A stretch of 29,152 nt of DNA from a virus: IMG/VR virus record IMGVR_UViG_3300020364_000316, positions 1 through 29,152 of that record; one strand, 5' to 3'. A program made the position numbers and the translations under genes. Positions 16,111 through 22,934 of this stretch are shown here, one piece after another. The notes under the pieces are model-generated. The model saw only the letters and a list, made by a program, of their open reading frames with translations, was not told where the DNA came from and ran no database searches. Position 1 is the first letter of the stretch; every line of letters begins with the position of its first letter.

Positions 16111-17481
16111 CTATACTTTAACAATTTCATATCTATTTCTTGGTGTCCATTTATCAAATGCAGTATCCATTTTATCTATAAAATTTTGACACATCATTTC
16201 TGCCGTCATACCTGCTTTTTCACTAAAAGCATATTCTCTACCTAATTCCCCACATCTTTTTCTTTCTTCATCTCCCATATCATACCATTCTTTAATTTTA
16301 TCTGCAGTATCATCCCACCTACATCTATCATCAAAAATATATGGTGTTGGAATTGAACCCACTAATGAAATAGAAGAAGGAAATACTGGTTTTGCCCATT
16401 CACCACATTCTTTATATCTACCATCATGGTTTGATCCCCATTCAGTAGTATAATCATCTACCGTTAAATATGAACCATCATCTTTCTTAAAACCACATTG
16501 ATCCTGTAAACCACCTGTAGTATTTACTATAATAGGAGTTTCTGTTAATAAACTTTCAGTAGTACTTAATCCCCATCCTTCATTAGATGCAATATTAATT
16601 GTAACATCAGCCATATTATAAAGAAAGTTCATATGTTTATTATCTAATTTTTGATCACTAAAATATATTTTTATATCAGGTGCAACTGCCTTAACCAATT
16701 CAGGTAAATCTGTACCATTCTCATCACGTGGTTGTGTATGCATTAGTAAAGCACATTTATCAGCTTTTTCTTTTGGTAACATATCACAGAATGTTTTAAA
16801 TGCCAGAACAATATCACCTGGCATTTTTCTACGAATATTTCTACTATTATAAAGTACTATAAACTCTATTTCTTTATCAGCTAAGCCAGCCCTAAATGAT
16901 TTAAGTTCTTCCCAATCTTCGTGTAATGAAGTAATTGGAAAAAACGATTCAGTATTACATCCATGTGGAACATAAGTAACTTGCCAATCTTCATATTCTG
17001 TTCTAACATTTTTTACAATATTTACTGTCTGTCTCGAAATATTCATAAGAAGGTCTACAGAATCATAAAAATTACGATTATACATTGGAAAGGGTAAATC
17101 GTCCCATATGTTATAATAATATATTGGAACGTGTTGTCTGATTTCATGTTCCATTTGAAATAACCATCCCCAGAATCTTGGGTCTGTATAAATAAGAAGG
17201 GCATCAACTTGATGCCTTACTATTAAATCTCTTACTATTTCTTGATTTCCATAACCACTAGTAGGATATATCATCAATTCAGCATCTTCAATACCTGTTT
17301 CTTCTCTAACAGATTCGTTCATATCAACAATCTTACCTGCTTCTGGATGTTTGATTGCACCACCTATTTGAACCCAATTATAATGCTGTAATGTACCTAA
17401 AACTATTTCTCTCGACATTGTGCCAACTCCCGATGACATTCTTAAATCATCTGAGAGTAACATAATTGTTCTCTTCGCCAT
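16111..17481 (-). CDS. GT4-family glycosyltransferase
   Basis: This is a 456-aa GT-B enzyme. RTIMLLSDDLRMSSGVGTMS (residues 4-23) is the N-terminal glycine loop, FIVLYNSRNIRRKMPGDIVLA opens the donor domain, and EGWGLSTTE (301-309) is the E-x7-E donor-binding motif. Between them, YYYNIWDDLPFPMYN suggests an acceptor pocket. It is the first gene of the glycan block in the direction of transcription, with AGAGAGGTTTT before the ATG. It is complete and full length for its family. The product glycan is unknown, but two different GT4 enzymes side by side suggest successive additions to one chain. Confidence 0.88.
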   Translation of the reverse strand: MAKRTIMLLSDDLRMSSGVGTMSREIVLGTLQHYNWVQIGGAIKHPEAGKIVDMNESVREETGIEDAELMIYPTSGYGNQEIVRDLIVRHQVDALLIYTDPRFWGWLFQMEHEIRQHVPIYYYNIWDDLPFPMYNRNFYDSVDLLMNISRQTVNIVKNVRTEYEDWQVTYVPHGCNTESFFPITSLHEDWEELKSFRAGLADKEIEFIVLYNSRNIRRKMPGDIVLAFKTFCDMLPKEKADKCALLMHTQPRDENGTDLPELVKAVAPDIKIYFSDQKLDNKHMNFLYNMADVTINIASNEGWGLSTTESLLTETPIIVNTTGGLQDQCGFKKDDGSYLTVDDYTTEWGSNHDGRYKECGEWAKPVFPSSISLVGSIPTPYIFDDRCRWDDTADKIKEWYDMGDEERKRCGELGREYAFSEKAGMTAEMMCQNFIDKMDTAFDKWTPRNRYEIVKV

Positions 17482-17494
17482 AAAACCTCTCTAT

Positions 17495-17641
17495 TTAATC
17501 ATTTAGTAACTGTTTCTTATCTTTTTCTTCTTTTGGTTCATACTTTTTTAGATGTGCTTCTATATTTTCTAATCGTTCTTCCATCTTAATTAAAGTATTG
17601 TAAATCTTATCAAGTATTTTTAATGTTGGTAACCCGTTCAT
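17495..17641 (-). CDS. 48-aa coiled-coil-like small protein
   Basis: A short frame from ATG at 17641 to TAA at 17495 encodes MNGLPTLKILDKIYNTLIK, then MEERLENIEAHLKKYEPKE and a charged tail. Leucine and isoleucine recur at heptad-like spacing through residues 7-32, which suggests a short dimeric or trimeric coiled coil. The ATG shares one base with the TAA of the ribbon-helix-helix candidate (TAATG), a tight coupling that supports it being real. The function is not known; a partner of the small upstream protein is possible. Confidence 0.55.
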   Translation of the reverse strand: MNGLPTLKILDKIYNTLIKMEERLENIEAHLKKYEPKEEKDKKQLLND

Positions 17642-17835
17642 TAAAATTGACTCCCACTTATTTGTAAATTGTCATATGTATCTATTTTAGATTTAAATTC
17701 TTCATCTCCTACATATAAGTCCATTGTACGATTAACCAGTTTTTGTAATGTAAAATCATCCCTCAAACAAATTACCTTAAACTTTTTATATAAATCTTCT
17801 ACTATTTTAACAGTAGTTAACTTTGTAAAATACAT
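17641..17835 (-). CDS. Ribbon-helix-helix-like small protein
   Basis: This is a 64-aa protein. TKLTTVKIVEDLYKKFKV (4-21) followed by LQKLVNRTMDLYV (30-42) fits the strand-helix-helix plan of Arc/CopG/MetJ-type DNA-binding proteins: a short N-terminal strand, then two helices separated by a turn. If so it would bind DNA as a dimer and could regulate phage transcription. GGAG lies five bases before the ATG. A gap of 35 bases upstream, the second longest inside the operon, holds a 15-base AT element also seen upstream of the clamp gene. The assignment is by pattern only. Confidence 0.6.
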   Translation of the reverse strand: MYFTKLTTVKIVEDLYKKFKVICLRDDFTLQKLVNRTMDLYVGDEEFKSKIDTYDNLQISGSQF

Positions 17836-17852
17836 AATATCTCCATTCTCTG

Positions 17853-17867
17853 TATATACATATATAT
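17853..17867 (-). promoter_or_regulatory. Second copy of the 15-base AT element
   Basis: Identical over 15 bases (ATATATATGTATATA on the minus strand) to the element at 25359-25373. Here it lies 18 bases upstream of the RHH-like gene's ATG, in a 35-base gap between genes. Both copies lie in two of the few real gaps of the operon, which suggests a promoter or operator role, but this is inference. Confidence 0.25.
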
Positions 17868-17870
17868 CAT

Positions 17871-18275
17871 CTAATTAATTATTACAACCTTTTTATTAAG
17901 ACGATTGGCGTGTCCTACGGTGTTCATAGTACCCTTTGATTCCACACCTTCTGGTATAAACGCAACCACAACATCACTATATTCAACTATTTGCCTATTT
18001 CTCTTAAAGTAATTACTAACATAATATGGTTTATTATAATTATTTACTTCAAGAACACAATGCATATTATGAGCATAATGTGAAGGTGGAAACTCTGCAT
18101 ATTTCATATCAAATTCTAACGCAGATTTTTTAGCATATCCATCTGCACCAAACTGTTGACCACCACTTACTATCTCAACATTCTCTCCAAATTGTTCTTT
18201 TAAGTTGAAAATAAACTCTCTAATTTTTGATTTATTAGTATATCTTCTACTACCTACTATCGCCACTTTTTTCAT
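17871..18275 (-). CDS. SLOG-domain (YspA/DUF2493-like) protein
   Basis: A compact Rossmann-like nucleotide-binding protein. KVAIVGSRRYTN (residues 3-14 from the chosen start) is the first strand and glycine loop. VSGGQQFGADGYA is the second loop typical of the SLOG superfamily, and NRQIVEYSDVVVAFIPEG and GTMNTVGHA complete it. Members bind nucleotides or nucleotide-derived ligands, and several serve in phage-host signalling or nucleotide metabolism. ATG exists at 18281 and 18275; AGGA lies five bases before the second and overlaps the first, so 18275 is preferred (134 aa). The TAG of the gene upstream lies within the same ribosome-binding site. Confidence 0.82.
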   Translation of the reverse strand: MKKVAIVGSRRYTNKSKIREFIFNLKEQFGENVEIVSGGQQFGADGYAKKSALEFDMKYAEFPPSHYAHNMHCVLEVNNYNKPYYVSNYFKRNRQIVEYSDVVVAFIPEGVESKGTMNTVGHANRLNKKVVIIN

Positions 18276-18282
18276 AATCATC

Positions 18283-18915
18283 CTACTTTGTTTGTTTAGC
18301 TGTAAAATTTTTTCTTTTAGATTTATCTATCCATAGTTCGTGAACATTCATACTTTCATAATTTAATTCTATAGTATTTTTTATTTGATGTTTTTGATAA
18401 TATTTCCACATCTTATAAATAGCGTCTAAAAAATAACTATTCTTATCTACATGTTTATTAAAGATTTTTTCTGCATATTCATAACGTTTTTTACTTGATT
18501 CCCATACTGTTTTCATAAATATTTGATCACTAAGCCCTCTACCATATCTTATCTTATTTTTTCTCCAAACACTCGAAAGTATATCACTCCAATCTCTCAC
18601 CATAAACACCACCAAAATATCATCATCAACTAATTCGTGTATTTTATAAGTAAATGTAGGACATTGTGTAACTGCATTCTTTTTTAAAAGTAATTCAGAT
18701 ATGTTTCCTACACCTATAAATTTTTCATCAACGTATTTCCAACCCAAAGTATATGCTAAAGCCTTACCTGTAAAAGTAGTTCCACTTCTATTTGGGCCCA
18801 CCACTACTATACTATTACAATTTTTAAATAAATCTTCTTTATAATCAACTGCATCCATTTCAACTTGATATTTGTTAACTGTTTTAATATGATGTTCAAT
18901 TTCATTTCTGTTCAT
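18283..18915 (-). CDS. P-loop sulfotransferase-like protein
   Basis: The open frame begins at 18996 but the first 27 codons lie in the preceding gene. ATGs at 18921 and 18915 are more likely, giving about 210 aa. SIVVVGPNRSGTTFTGKAL is a P-loop of the kind found in sulfotransferases and related nucleotide-binding proteins, where the GPxxSGTT strand binds the 5'-phosphosulfate. ILVVFMVRDWSDILSSVWR resembles the second conserved region (the 3'-phosphate loop with RDxxxxxxS). The middle contains a long lysine-rich segment. In a glycan cluster a sulfotransferase would decorate sugars, though a kinase-like P-loop activity cannot be excluded. There is no strong Shine-Dalgarno for either start. Confidence 0.66.
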   Translation of the reverse strand: MNRNEIEHHIKTVNKYQVEMDAVDYKEDLFKNCNSIVVVGPNRSGTTFTGKALAYTLGWKYVDEKFIGVGNISELLLKKNAVTQCPTFTYKIHELVDDDILVVFMVRDWSDILSSVWRKNKIRYGRGLSDQIFMKTVWESSKKRYEYAEKIFNKHVDKNSYFLDAIYKMWKYYQKHQIKNTIELNYESMNVHELWIDKSKRKNFTAKQTK

Positions 18916-19345
18916 AATCATTTCTTTTTTGTTTCCTTTTAAATGGTTTTTCAGTTGTACAAAATTTAGCCACATCTTCAAATACATCAAGTCCATTTAA
19001 AATTCCATACCAATGATATCCTTCAGGATATATATATTTAAATCTAGTTATATATTCGTTAGTATTATCATCAGGAGTAATATCAAACCAAGTAAAATCA
19101 TTTACATTTTCATCGGATGTAGGTTTTATAGTTGTTTTATACTGTAACGTAGATTCCCATTTTAGGATAAAACTTTTTAATTCTTTTGGTTTAACTTCAC
19201 CTTCATCATACCAAAGTTTAAGTTTAAAAGGATAATGTAAACTTTTATATATTTCATTAACCCTCATAATTATTCTTTCTTGGTATCGTTCAGCTATAAA
19301 CTCTGATAATTTTAACTTTAAACTCATATTAAGAAATGTATCCAT
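18902..19345 (-). CDS. Protein of unknown function
   Basis: This is a 147-aa protein read from ATG at 19345, which sits two bases from the TGA of the nuclease gene upstream with GGTTGGGTGAT before it. The frame is open to 19414, but the extra residues lie within the upstream gene. It contains LKLKLSEFIAERYQERIIM (probably helical), LKLWYDEGEVKPKELKS, a WFDITPDDN turn and YPEGYHWYGILNG, then a basic tail KRKQKRND. No motif is recognised. Strong coding-like composition and its tight coupling on both sides support a real gene. Confidence 0.7.
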   Translation of the reverse strand: MDTFLNMSLKLKLSEFIAERYQERIIMRVNEIYKSLHYPFKLKLWYDEGEVKPKELKSFILKWESTLQYKTTIKPTSDENVNDFTWFDITPDDNTNEYITRFKYIYPEGYHWYGILNGLDVFEDVAKFCTTEKPFKRKQKRNDYEQK

Positions 19346-19346
19346 A

Positions 19347-20201
19347 TCACCCAACCTTTCTATCACATAAATCTGGTTTATTTTTATAATCACAAACCCT
19401 GCAGTTCTTATCACTTGGTACTTTATTATAAATATTATCTAAATTATATTCCCCATTATCTAAAAATGATTCATCAACAAACTGTTTAAACTTATTTATA
19501 ACTCTATTAATACTCGGAGTTCCATTTGCAGGTGTAAATAACTGAACTCTTTTCTGTGGAAAATCAACCTTTTCATAAAGTTTTCTTTTTACAATAAAAA
19601 ATTCAACATCAATTCTATCCATAGGAATATCAAACTGTTTAGAATAAAACTGTTTATACAATAATAACTGATTAGATTTATTCTTATCTGCTTTCATGTA
19701 TTTATTCCACCCCATTGTGGAAGTCTTAATATCTATAATCTTTATTCTATCTCTAACAGTATCCTTTATGACTAAATCAAGATACCCAACAAACTTTATA
19801 TTCTTTGGTAATTTATAATCCAAAGGAATTTCTACACCTAAAAGTTCATAACCACTTTTACTAAAATATTGACCTCTACGTTTTTTAACCCAATCTAATA
19901 TTATTACACCATGATTATAAAATTCACTCATTTCTTCCTGAGTGCATTGTGGTTCTTCCCATTCTTTAAAGTTCTCTTTCATTCTTTCTACCAACATAGA
20001 ATTCAAATCTAAATTGTCAGCAGCTTTAATAGTTTCTGTATACATAACCGTTAAGTATTTCTGTAATACTTCATGCATTGATGTTCCAAATAACGTATGA
20101 ATATTACCTGTAAAATCTCTAAGGTTATCTATATAATTTAGCTTCCACTTATGTGGACAGGAAGACCATTGAGAAAATTGACTGTAGCTAACTACTTTCA
20201 T
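19347..20201 (-). CDS. RecB/Cas4-like PD-(D/E)XK nuclease with probable Fe-S cluster
   Basis: This is a 284-aa nuclease of the RecB/Cas4 family. It starts with SYSQFSQWSSCPHKWKL, a conserved helix with C15, then GTSMHEVLQKYL. E124 in LLGVEIP, D142 in GYLDLVIKD and D157-x-K159 in IIDIKTS supply the catalytic triad of the PD-(D/E)XK fold, and QLLLYKQF has the conserved QxxxY. C267, C270 and C279 at the end, together with C15, match the four-cysteine 4Fe-4S arrangement of AddB/Cas4/Dna2 enzymes. It probably degrades or processes DNA ends during replication or recombination. It overlaps the DUF1599-like gene upstream by 4 bases. Confidence 0.88.
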   Translation of the reverse strand: MKVVSYSQFSQWSSCPHKWKLNYIDNLRDFTGNIHTLFGTSMHEVLQKYLTVMYTETIKAADNLDLNSMLVERMKENFKEWEEPQCTQEEMSEFYNHGVIILDWVKKRRGQYFSKSGYELLGVEIPLDYKLPKNIKFVGYLDLVIKDTVRDRIKIIDIKTSTMGWNKYMKADKNKSNQLLLYKQFYSKQFDIPMDRIDVEFFIVKRKLYEKVDFPQKRVQLFTPANGTPSINRVINKFKQFVDESFLDNGEYNLDNIYNKVPSDKNCRVCDYKNKPDLCDRKVG

Positions 20202-20602
20202 TTACCCCATTTACCATTTATTACAATTCGTGCTATAATTCCATAAACAGATAAATCTGCAAATGCATCTTCTACTGGTTCAGCTTGACCTTCTGAATCT
20301 CTACGAATAATTAAATTAACTAATCTATTTACTTTATCATTAATTCTAACAGTTAAAGCAGTAAGTGCTAATTTAACTTCCTTTTCATTTCTCAATTCAG
20401 TTCCCATAGAAATATTATGAGGACCATAATCGTGTTGCTTTACTGCAAATAATTCATATTGCTCCCGTTGTATCCTTTTGAATTCGTCCATCATTGTAGG
20501 ATATTCTTTTTCCATTATAGAAGTAACATCCAAGTTATCTTCTTTATTATTTCCATATGGTTGTTTATTTTTGGCTTCTTTTATCATCTTTGTCTTAGCC
20601 AT
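20198..20602 (-). CDS. DUF1599-like nucleotide-modification-associated protein
   Basis: This is a 134-aa protein. ELFAVKQHDYGPHNISMGTEL (starts about residue 50) and ALTALTVRINDKVNRLVNLI, followed by EPVEDAFADLSVYGIIARIV, are the pattern of the DUF1599 / nucleotide modification associated domain 1 family, an all-helical protein with MazG-like acidic and histidine residues. Family members are common in phages and are linked by neighbourhood to modified nucleotides. The upstream 68 residues include a lysine-rich start. AAGGAG lies six bases before the ATG. Its position between a ClpP-like gene and a nuclease, and near two Mom-like genes, fits a role in nucleotide-pool or base modification chemistry. 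Confidence 0.78.
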   Translation of the reverse strand: MAKTKMIKEAKNKQPYGNNKEDNLDVTSIMEKEYPTMMDEFKRIQREQYELFAVKQHDYGPHNISMGTELRNEKEVKLALTALTVRINDKVNRLVNLIIRRDSEGQAEPVEDAFADLSVYGIIARIVINGKWGK

Positions 20603-20603
20603 T

Positions 20604-21161
20604 TTACACTCCTTCTATTTTATCTATTATTTCATACTCTAAACACTGTTTTGCCGTTAAATACAAATCTGTTTTTGTTTTTTCAGCCCAATACTCTCTA
20701 GATTTAGCAGATACGTCTGATAATATTTTATTAATAGTTTCATGTAATTCTTTTAAATGATCCGAAGATTTAAGAATATCAGAAACCTTTCCTTCTTCAA
20801 AAATAGAACCTTCATGAATCATTACAGTAGCATTTTCAGACATACTTCTATCTCCAGTTCCACATGCTAAAATTACAGCTGCTGCCGACATAGCTGCTCC
20901 ATAACAACGTGTATTTACTTTAACATCAAATGATTGCATAAAATCAATAATTCCTAACATAGAATAAACATCTCCCCCATAAGATGATAATATTAAATTT
21001 ATAGGTTTATCTGAATTTACTCTTTTGCACACTTCAAATCTAGAACTTACATATCTAACATCAGTAATGTCTAATGAATCTGATAAGTAGACTACATTAT
21101 TATGTAAATCTAAACCATAATCTAATTCTTTATACATTAATTGCAACTCTTTATTATTCAT
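20604..21161 (-). CDS. ClpP-like serine protease (second of two)
   Basis: This is a 185-aa ClpP-fold peptidase (family S14). YGAAMSAAAVIL places the nucleophile at S92, MIHEGS the histidine at H116, and TDLYLTAKQCLEYEIID the aspartate at D165, the Ser-His-Asp triad in the usual order. ILSSYGGDVYSMLGIIDF matches the GGxxxxGxxI segment that shapes the oxyanion region. Host ClpP needs an AAA+ partner; none is in this window, so it may borrow the host's ClpX or act alone. A scaffold or head-maturation role has precedent among phage ClpP-like proteins, but the gene sits with replication genes here. AAGGAG precedes the ATG. Confidence 0.9.
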   Translation of the reverse strand: MNNKELQLMYKELDYGLDLHNNVVYLSDSLDITDVRYVSSRFEVCKRVNSDKPINLILSSYGGDVYSMLGIIDFMQSFDVKVNTRCYGAAMSAAAVILACGTGDRSMSENATVMIHEGSIFEEGKVSDILKSSDHLKELHETINKILSDVSAKSREYWAEKTKTDLYLTAKQCLEYEIIDKIEGV

Positions 21162-21768
21162 ACTTTCTCCTTACTCGCTTATCTAAATAATACACATAAA
21201 TGTGCTTTGATGGTAATTTTTTTACAAAGATATTAGGGTCTCCCGCATCATACCTTCTCTTAATTTCTCTACTATATGGACGTTTTCGTTGATTTAAGGA
21301 ACGTGAATGCATTTCCTTTCCATCTACCATTAAAATACTGCCCTTTCCAGTCTTTCCTTTGTATATGAAATTTGAAGCTTTATAAATCACTCCACTATGT
21401 CCATGATGAGGATCTGCAAATGATACTATAACTTGAATATCTGTATTTTTCTTTAACCATTTTAATGTCTGTCCTATAAAATAACTTTCTGTATTTGTTG
21501 GAGTATCATCAATACATACTAACCTTCTAAGTTCATATATTCTAAGTGGATCGTCAGGATTATACTTTTTAGCCGTTGCTGGCATTGAAGGCCATGCATA
21601 CATCATAGCACCTATCATAGTTGGTAAACCAAAATTCCCTTCTTTATATAACCCAAAACAATTAGTACTTTGAACTCCATTTACATTTTGAGAATAATGA
21701 TACTTTTCAATAAATGGTGCAATAGATCTACGAAGAACTTCTTCTACCGTAAAATCTCTAACTTTCAT
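21154..21768 (-). CDS. Mom-like GNAT-fold DNA-modification protein (second of two)
   Basis: This is a 204-aa protein matching the Mom-like family related to the phage Mu enzyme that modifies adenine. ELRRLVCIDD (79-88), NTESYFIGQTLKWLKK (92-107) and SFADPHHGHSGVIYKASNF (116-134) are the family's conserved string: an acidic-arginine start, a serine-asparagine helix and a DxxHxGxIYxAxN motif. An N-terminal IEKYHYSQ segment (20-27) is shared with the related gene at 23841-24611. Mom-type enzymes are acetyltransferase-like and add a group to the N6 of DNA adenine, shielding phage DNA from restriction. The start has no clear Shine-Dalgarno and overlaps the gp62-like stop. The exact chemistry is not established from sequence. 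Confidence 0.76.
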   Translation of the reverse strand: MKVRDFTVEEVLRRSIAPFIEKYHYSQNVNGVQSTNCFGLYKEGNFGLPTMIGAMMYAWPSMPATAKKYNPDDPLRIYELRRLVCIDDTPTNTESYFIGQTLKWLKKNTDIQVIVSFADPHHGHSGVIYKASNFIYKGKTGKGSILMVDGKEMHSRSLNQRKRPYSREIKRRYDAGDPNIFVKKLPSKHIYVYYLDKRVRRKYE

Positions 21769-22238
21769 CGCAAATTAAGTTTCTTATATTCCTTAGGATC
21801 CACACCATAACTTTGTATTAGGGTTAAAAGATCTTGTTTACCTTGCTCTGAAAGATAATATATCTCTAAATAAGATATTGCTTCAGACTCACTTATTTCA
21901 AAGTGTTTTGCAACAAGATCTATTACCCATTGTTCATGATTCATATTCTTCTTTCCTTTTACATATTTTAAAAATTGATTTCTTCTTGGTAAAATATCTC
22001 TATAAACTCGATATAATTCTTTTGAACTTAATGGATATTTTTGAACTTCATTAACTACTTCTATCCAATCACTTTTCATAGATAAAAACCGATTAATCAT
22101 ATAGTTCGTCCAACTTTTTACTTCATAATCTTCATAATCTTCAAGTCGTTCCTTCTGACTCGTCAGTAGATCCTTTGTCCACAACCACGGCGCTTTCTTT
22201 TTTACGGAAGATCGCTTCCCACTTTTTACCCCACTCAT
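21765..22238 (-). CDS. 62: Clamp-loader small subunit, gp62-like
   Basis: This 157-aa protein resembles T4 gp62, the small clamp-loader subunit that works with the gp44 ATPase to load gp45 clamps. WTNYMINRFLSMKSDWIEVVN (43-63) corresponds to gp62's stretch around ENALSQ, LPRRNQFLKYVKG to its PRGKRYGKW segment, and WVIDLVAKHFEISESEAISYL to its LLAKRYQVNTNDAIN segment, all by recollection of the family. It lies downstream of the gp44 and gp45 genes in the same order as in T4. It is shorter than T4 gp62 (187 aa). The frame begins 98 bases inside the small upstream gene; TTG near residue 19 (22184) is an alternative start. Confidence 0.8.
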   Translation of the reverse strand: MSGVKSGKRSSVKKKAPWLWTKDLLTSQKERLEDYEDYEVKSWTNYMINRFLSMKSDWIEVVNEVQKYPLSSKELYRVYRDILPRRNQFLKYVKGKKNMNHEQWVIDLVAKHFEISESEAISYLEIYYLSEQGKQDLLTLIQSYGVDPKEYKKLNLR

Positions 22239-22332
22239 CTACAGAGATACCTCTTCTGAGTTTATCACCTTTACCAGCCCCACTAACTCTCTTTTCCTTT
22301 TTAATTTTTGTTTCATTCTTTTTCTTTGACAT
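22141..22332 (-). CDS. Small basic protein with GKGD motif
   Basis: This is a 63-aa protein rich in lysine. SGAGKGDKLRRGISVDEWGKK (residues 17-37) followed by WEAIF is similar to a group of short phage proteins with a GKGDxxR start and a WxxxWexIF end that are known only as conserved hypotheticals. GAAGTTATCTA precedes the ATG, and the gene is coupled to the upstream ClpP-like stop. Its 3' 98 bases overlap the gp62-like frame, an unusually long overlap in this compact genome. The basic charge suggests nucleic-acid binding, but the function is not known. Confidence 0.66.
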   Translation of the reverse strand: MSKKKNETKIKKEKRVSGAGKGDKLRRGISVDEWGKKWEAIFRKKESAVVVDKGSTDESEGTT

Positions 22333-22934
22333 TAGATAACTTCATCTATTAACCTATATTTTAAACAAGTGTTAGCATCCCATAGTAAATCATGTTTCAA
22401 TATTTCATCTAACTTTCTCATTGGAACTTTTGTATACTCTTTATATACATTTTTAATAGTTTCCATCATTAAATCTAAATTCTTTTTCTCATCTTCTATT
22501 TCAGAATATTTTCCCCACAATGATGAAGATAGTTGATGAATCAACATATAAGAATTTCTACTCATAAATCGCTTCCCACCAACTACTGAAATAAATGTTG
22601 CTGCACTCGCACTAAATCCATCTACATAAGTTTCAACAGGAACTTTACATCTTAATACCGTATCCATTGATGAAATACCTGCGGTAATCGAACCACCACC
22701 TGAATTTATGAGTATTTTAATTGAAGGTGGATTTATGTCTAAATTATTTGCAAGGGTTAAACTTTTAGATTCTATCTCACCCACCTTTTTATTTAATTCT
22801 ACAACAGATTCTCGATTAACATTTGCATAAAAATAAATTTTATTTTCGTGAACTGCTATATGTTTTTCTTCTGGTTTTGGTTTTTGTACTAATTTTTGTG
22901 GGGCTTTCTTTTCACCCCAATATTTTTCGTCCAT
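22332..22934 (-). CDS. ClpP-like serine protease (first of two)
   Basis: This is a 200-aa ClpP-fold peptidase with a lysine/proline-rich N-terminal extension (about 30 residues). VDGFSASAATFI puts the nucleophile at S110, MLIHQLSS the histidine at H133, and HDLLWDANTCLKYRLID the aspartate at D182. ILINSGGGSITAGISSMD is the GG loop. It is clearly diverged from the second copy at 20604-21161. The gene separates gp44 from gp62. GGGAG lies eleven bases before the ATG. Why a peptidase should be embedded in the clamp-loader operon is not known; processing of a phage protein or of a host target is possible. Confidence 0.9.
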   Translation of the reverse strand: MDEKYWGEKKAPQKLVQKPKPEEKHIAVHENKIYFYANVNRESVVELNKKVGEIESKSLTLANNLDINPPSIKILINSGGGSITAGISSMDTVLRCKVPVETYVDGFSASAATFISVVGGKRFMSRNSYMLIHQLSSSLWGKYSEIEDEKKNLDLMMETIKNVYKEYTKVPMRKLDEILKHDLLWDANTCLKYRLIDEVI

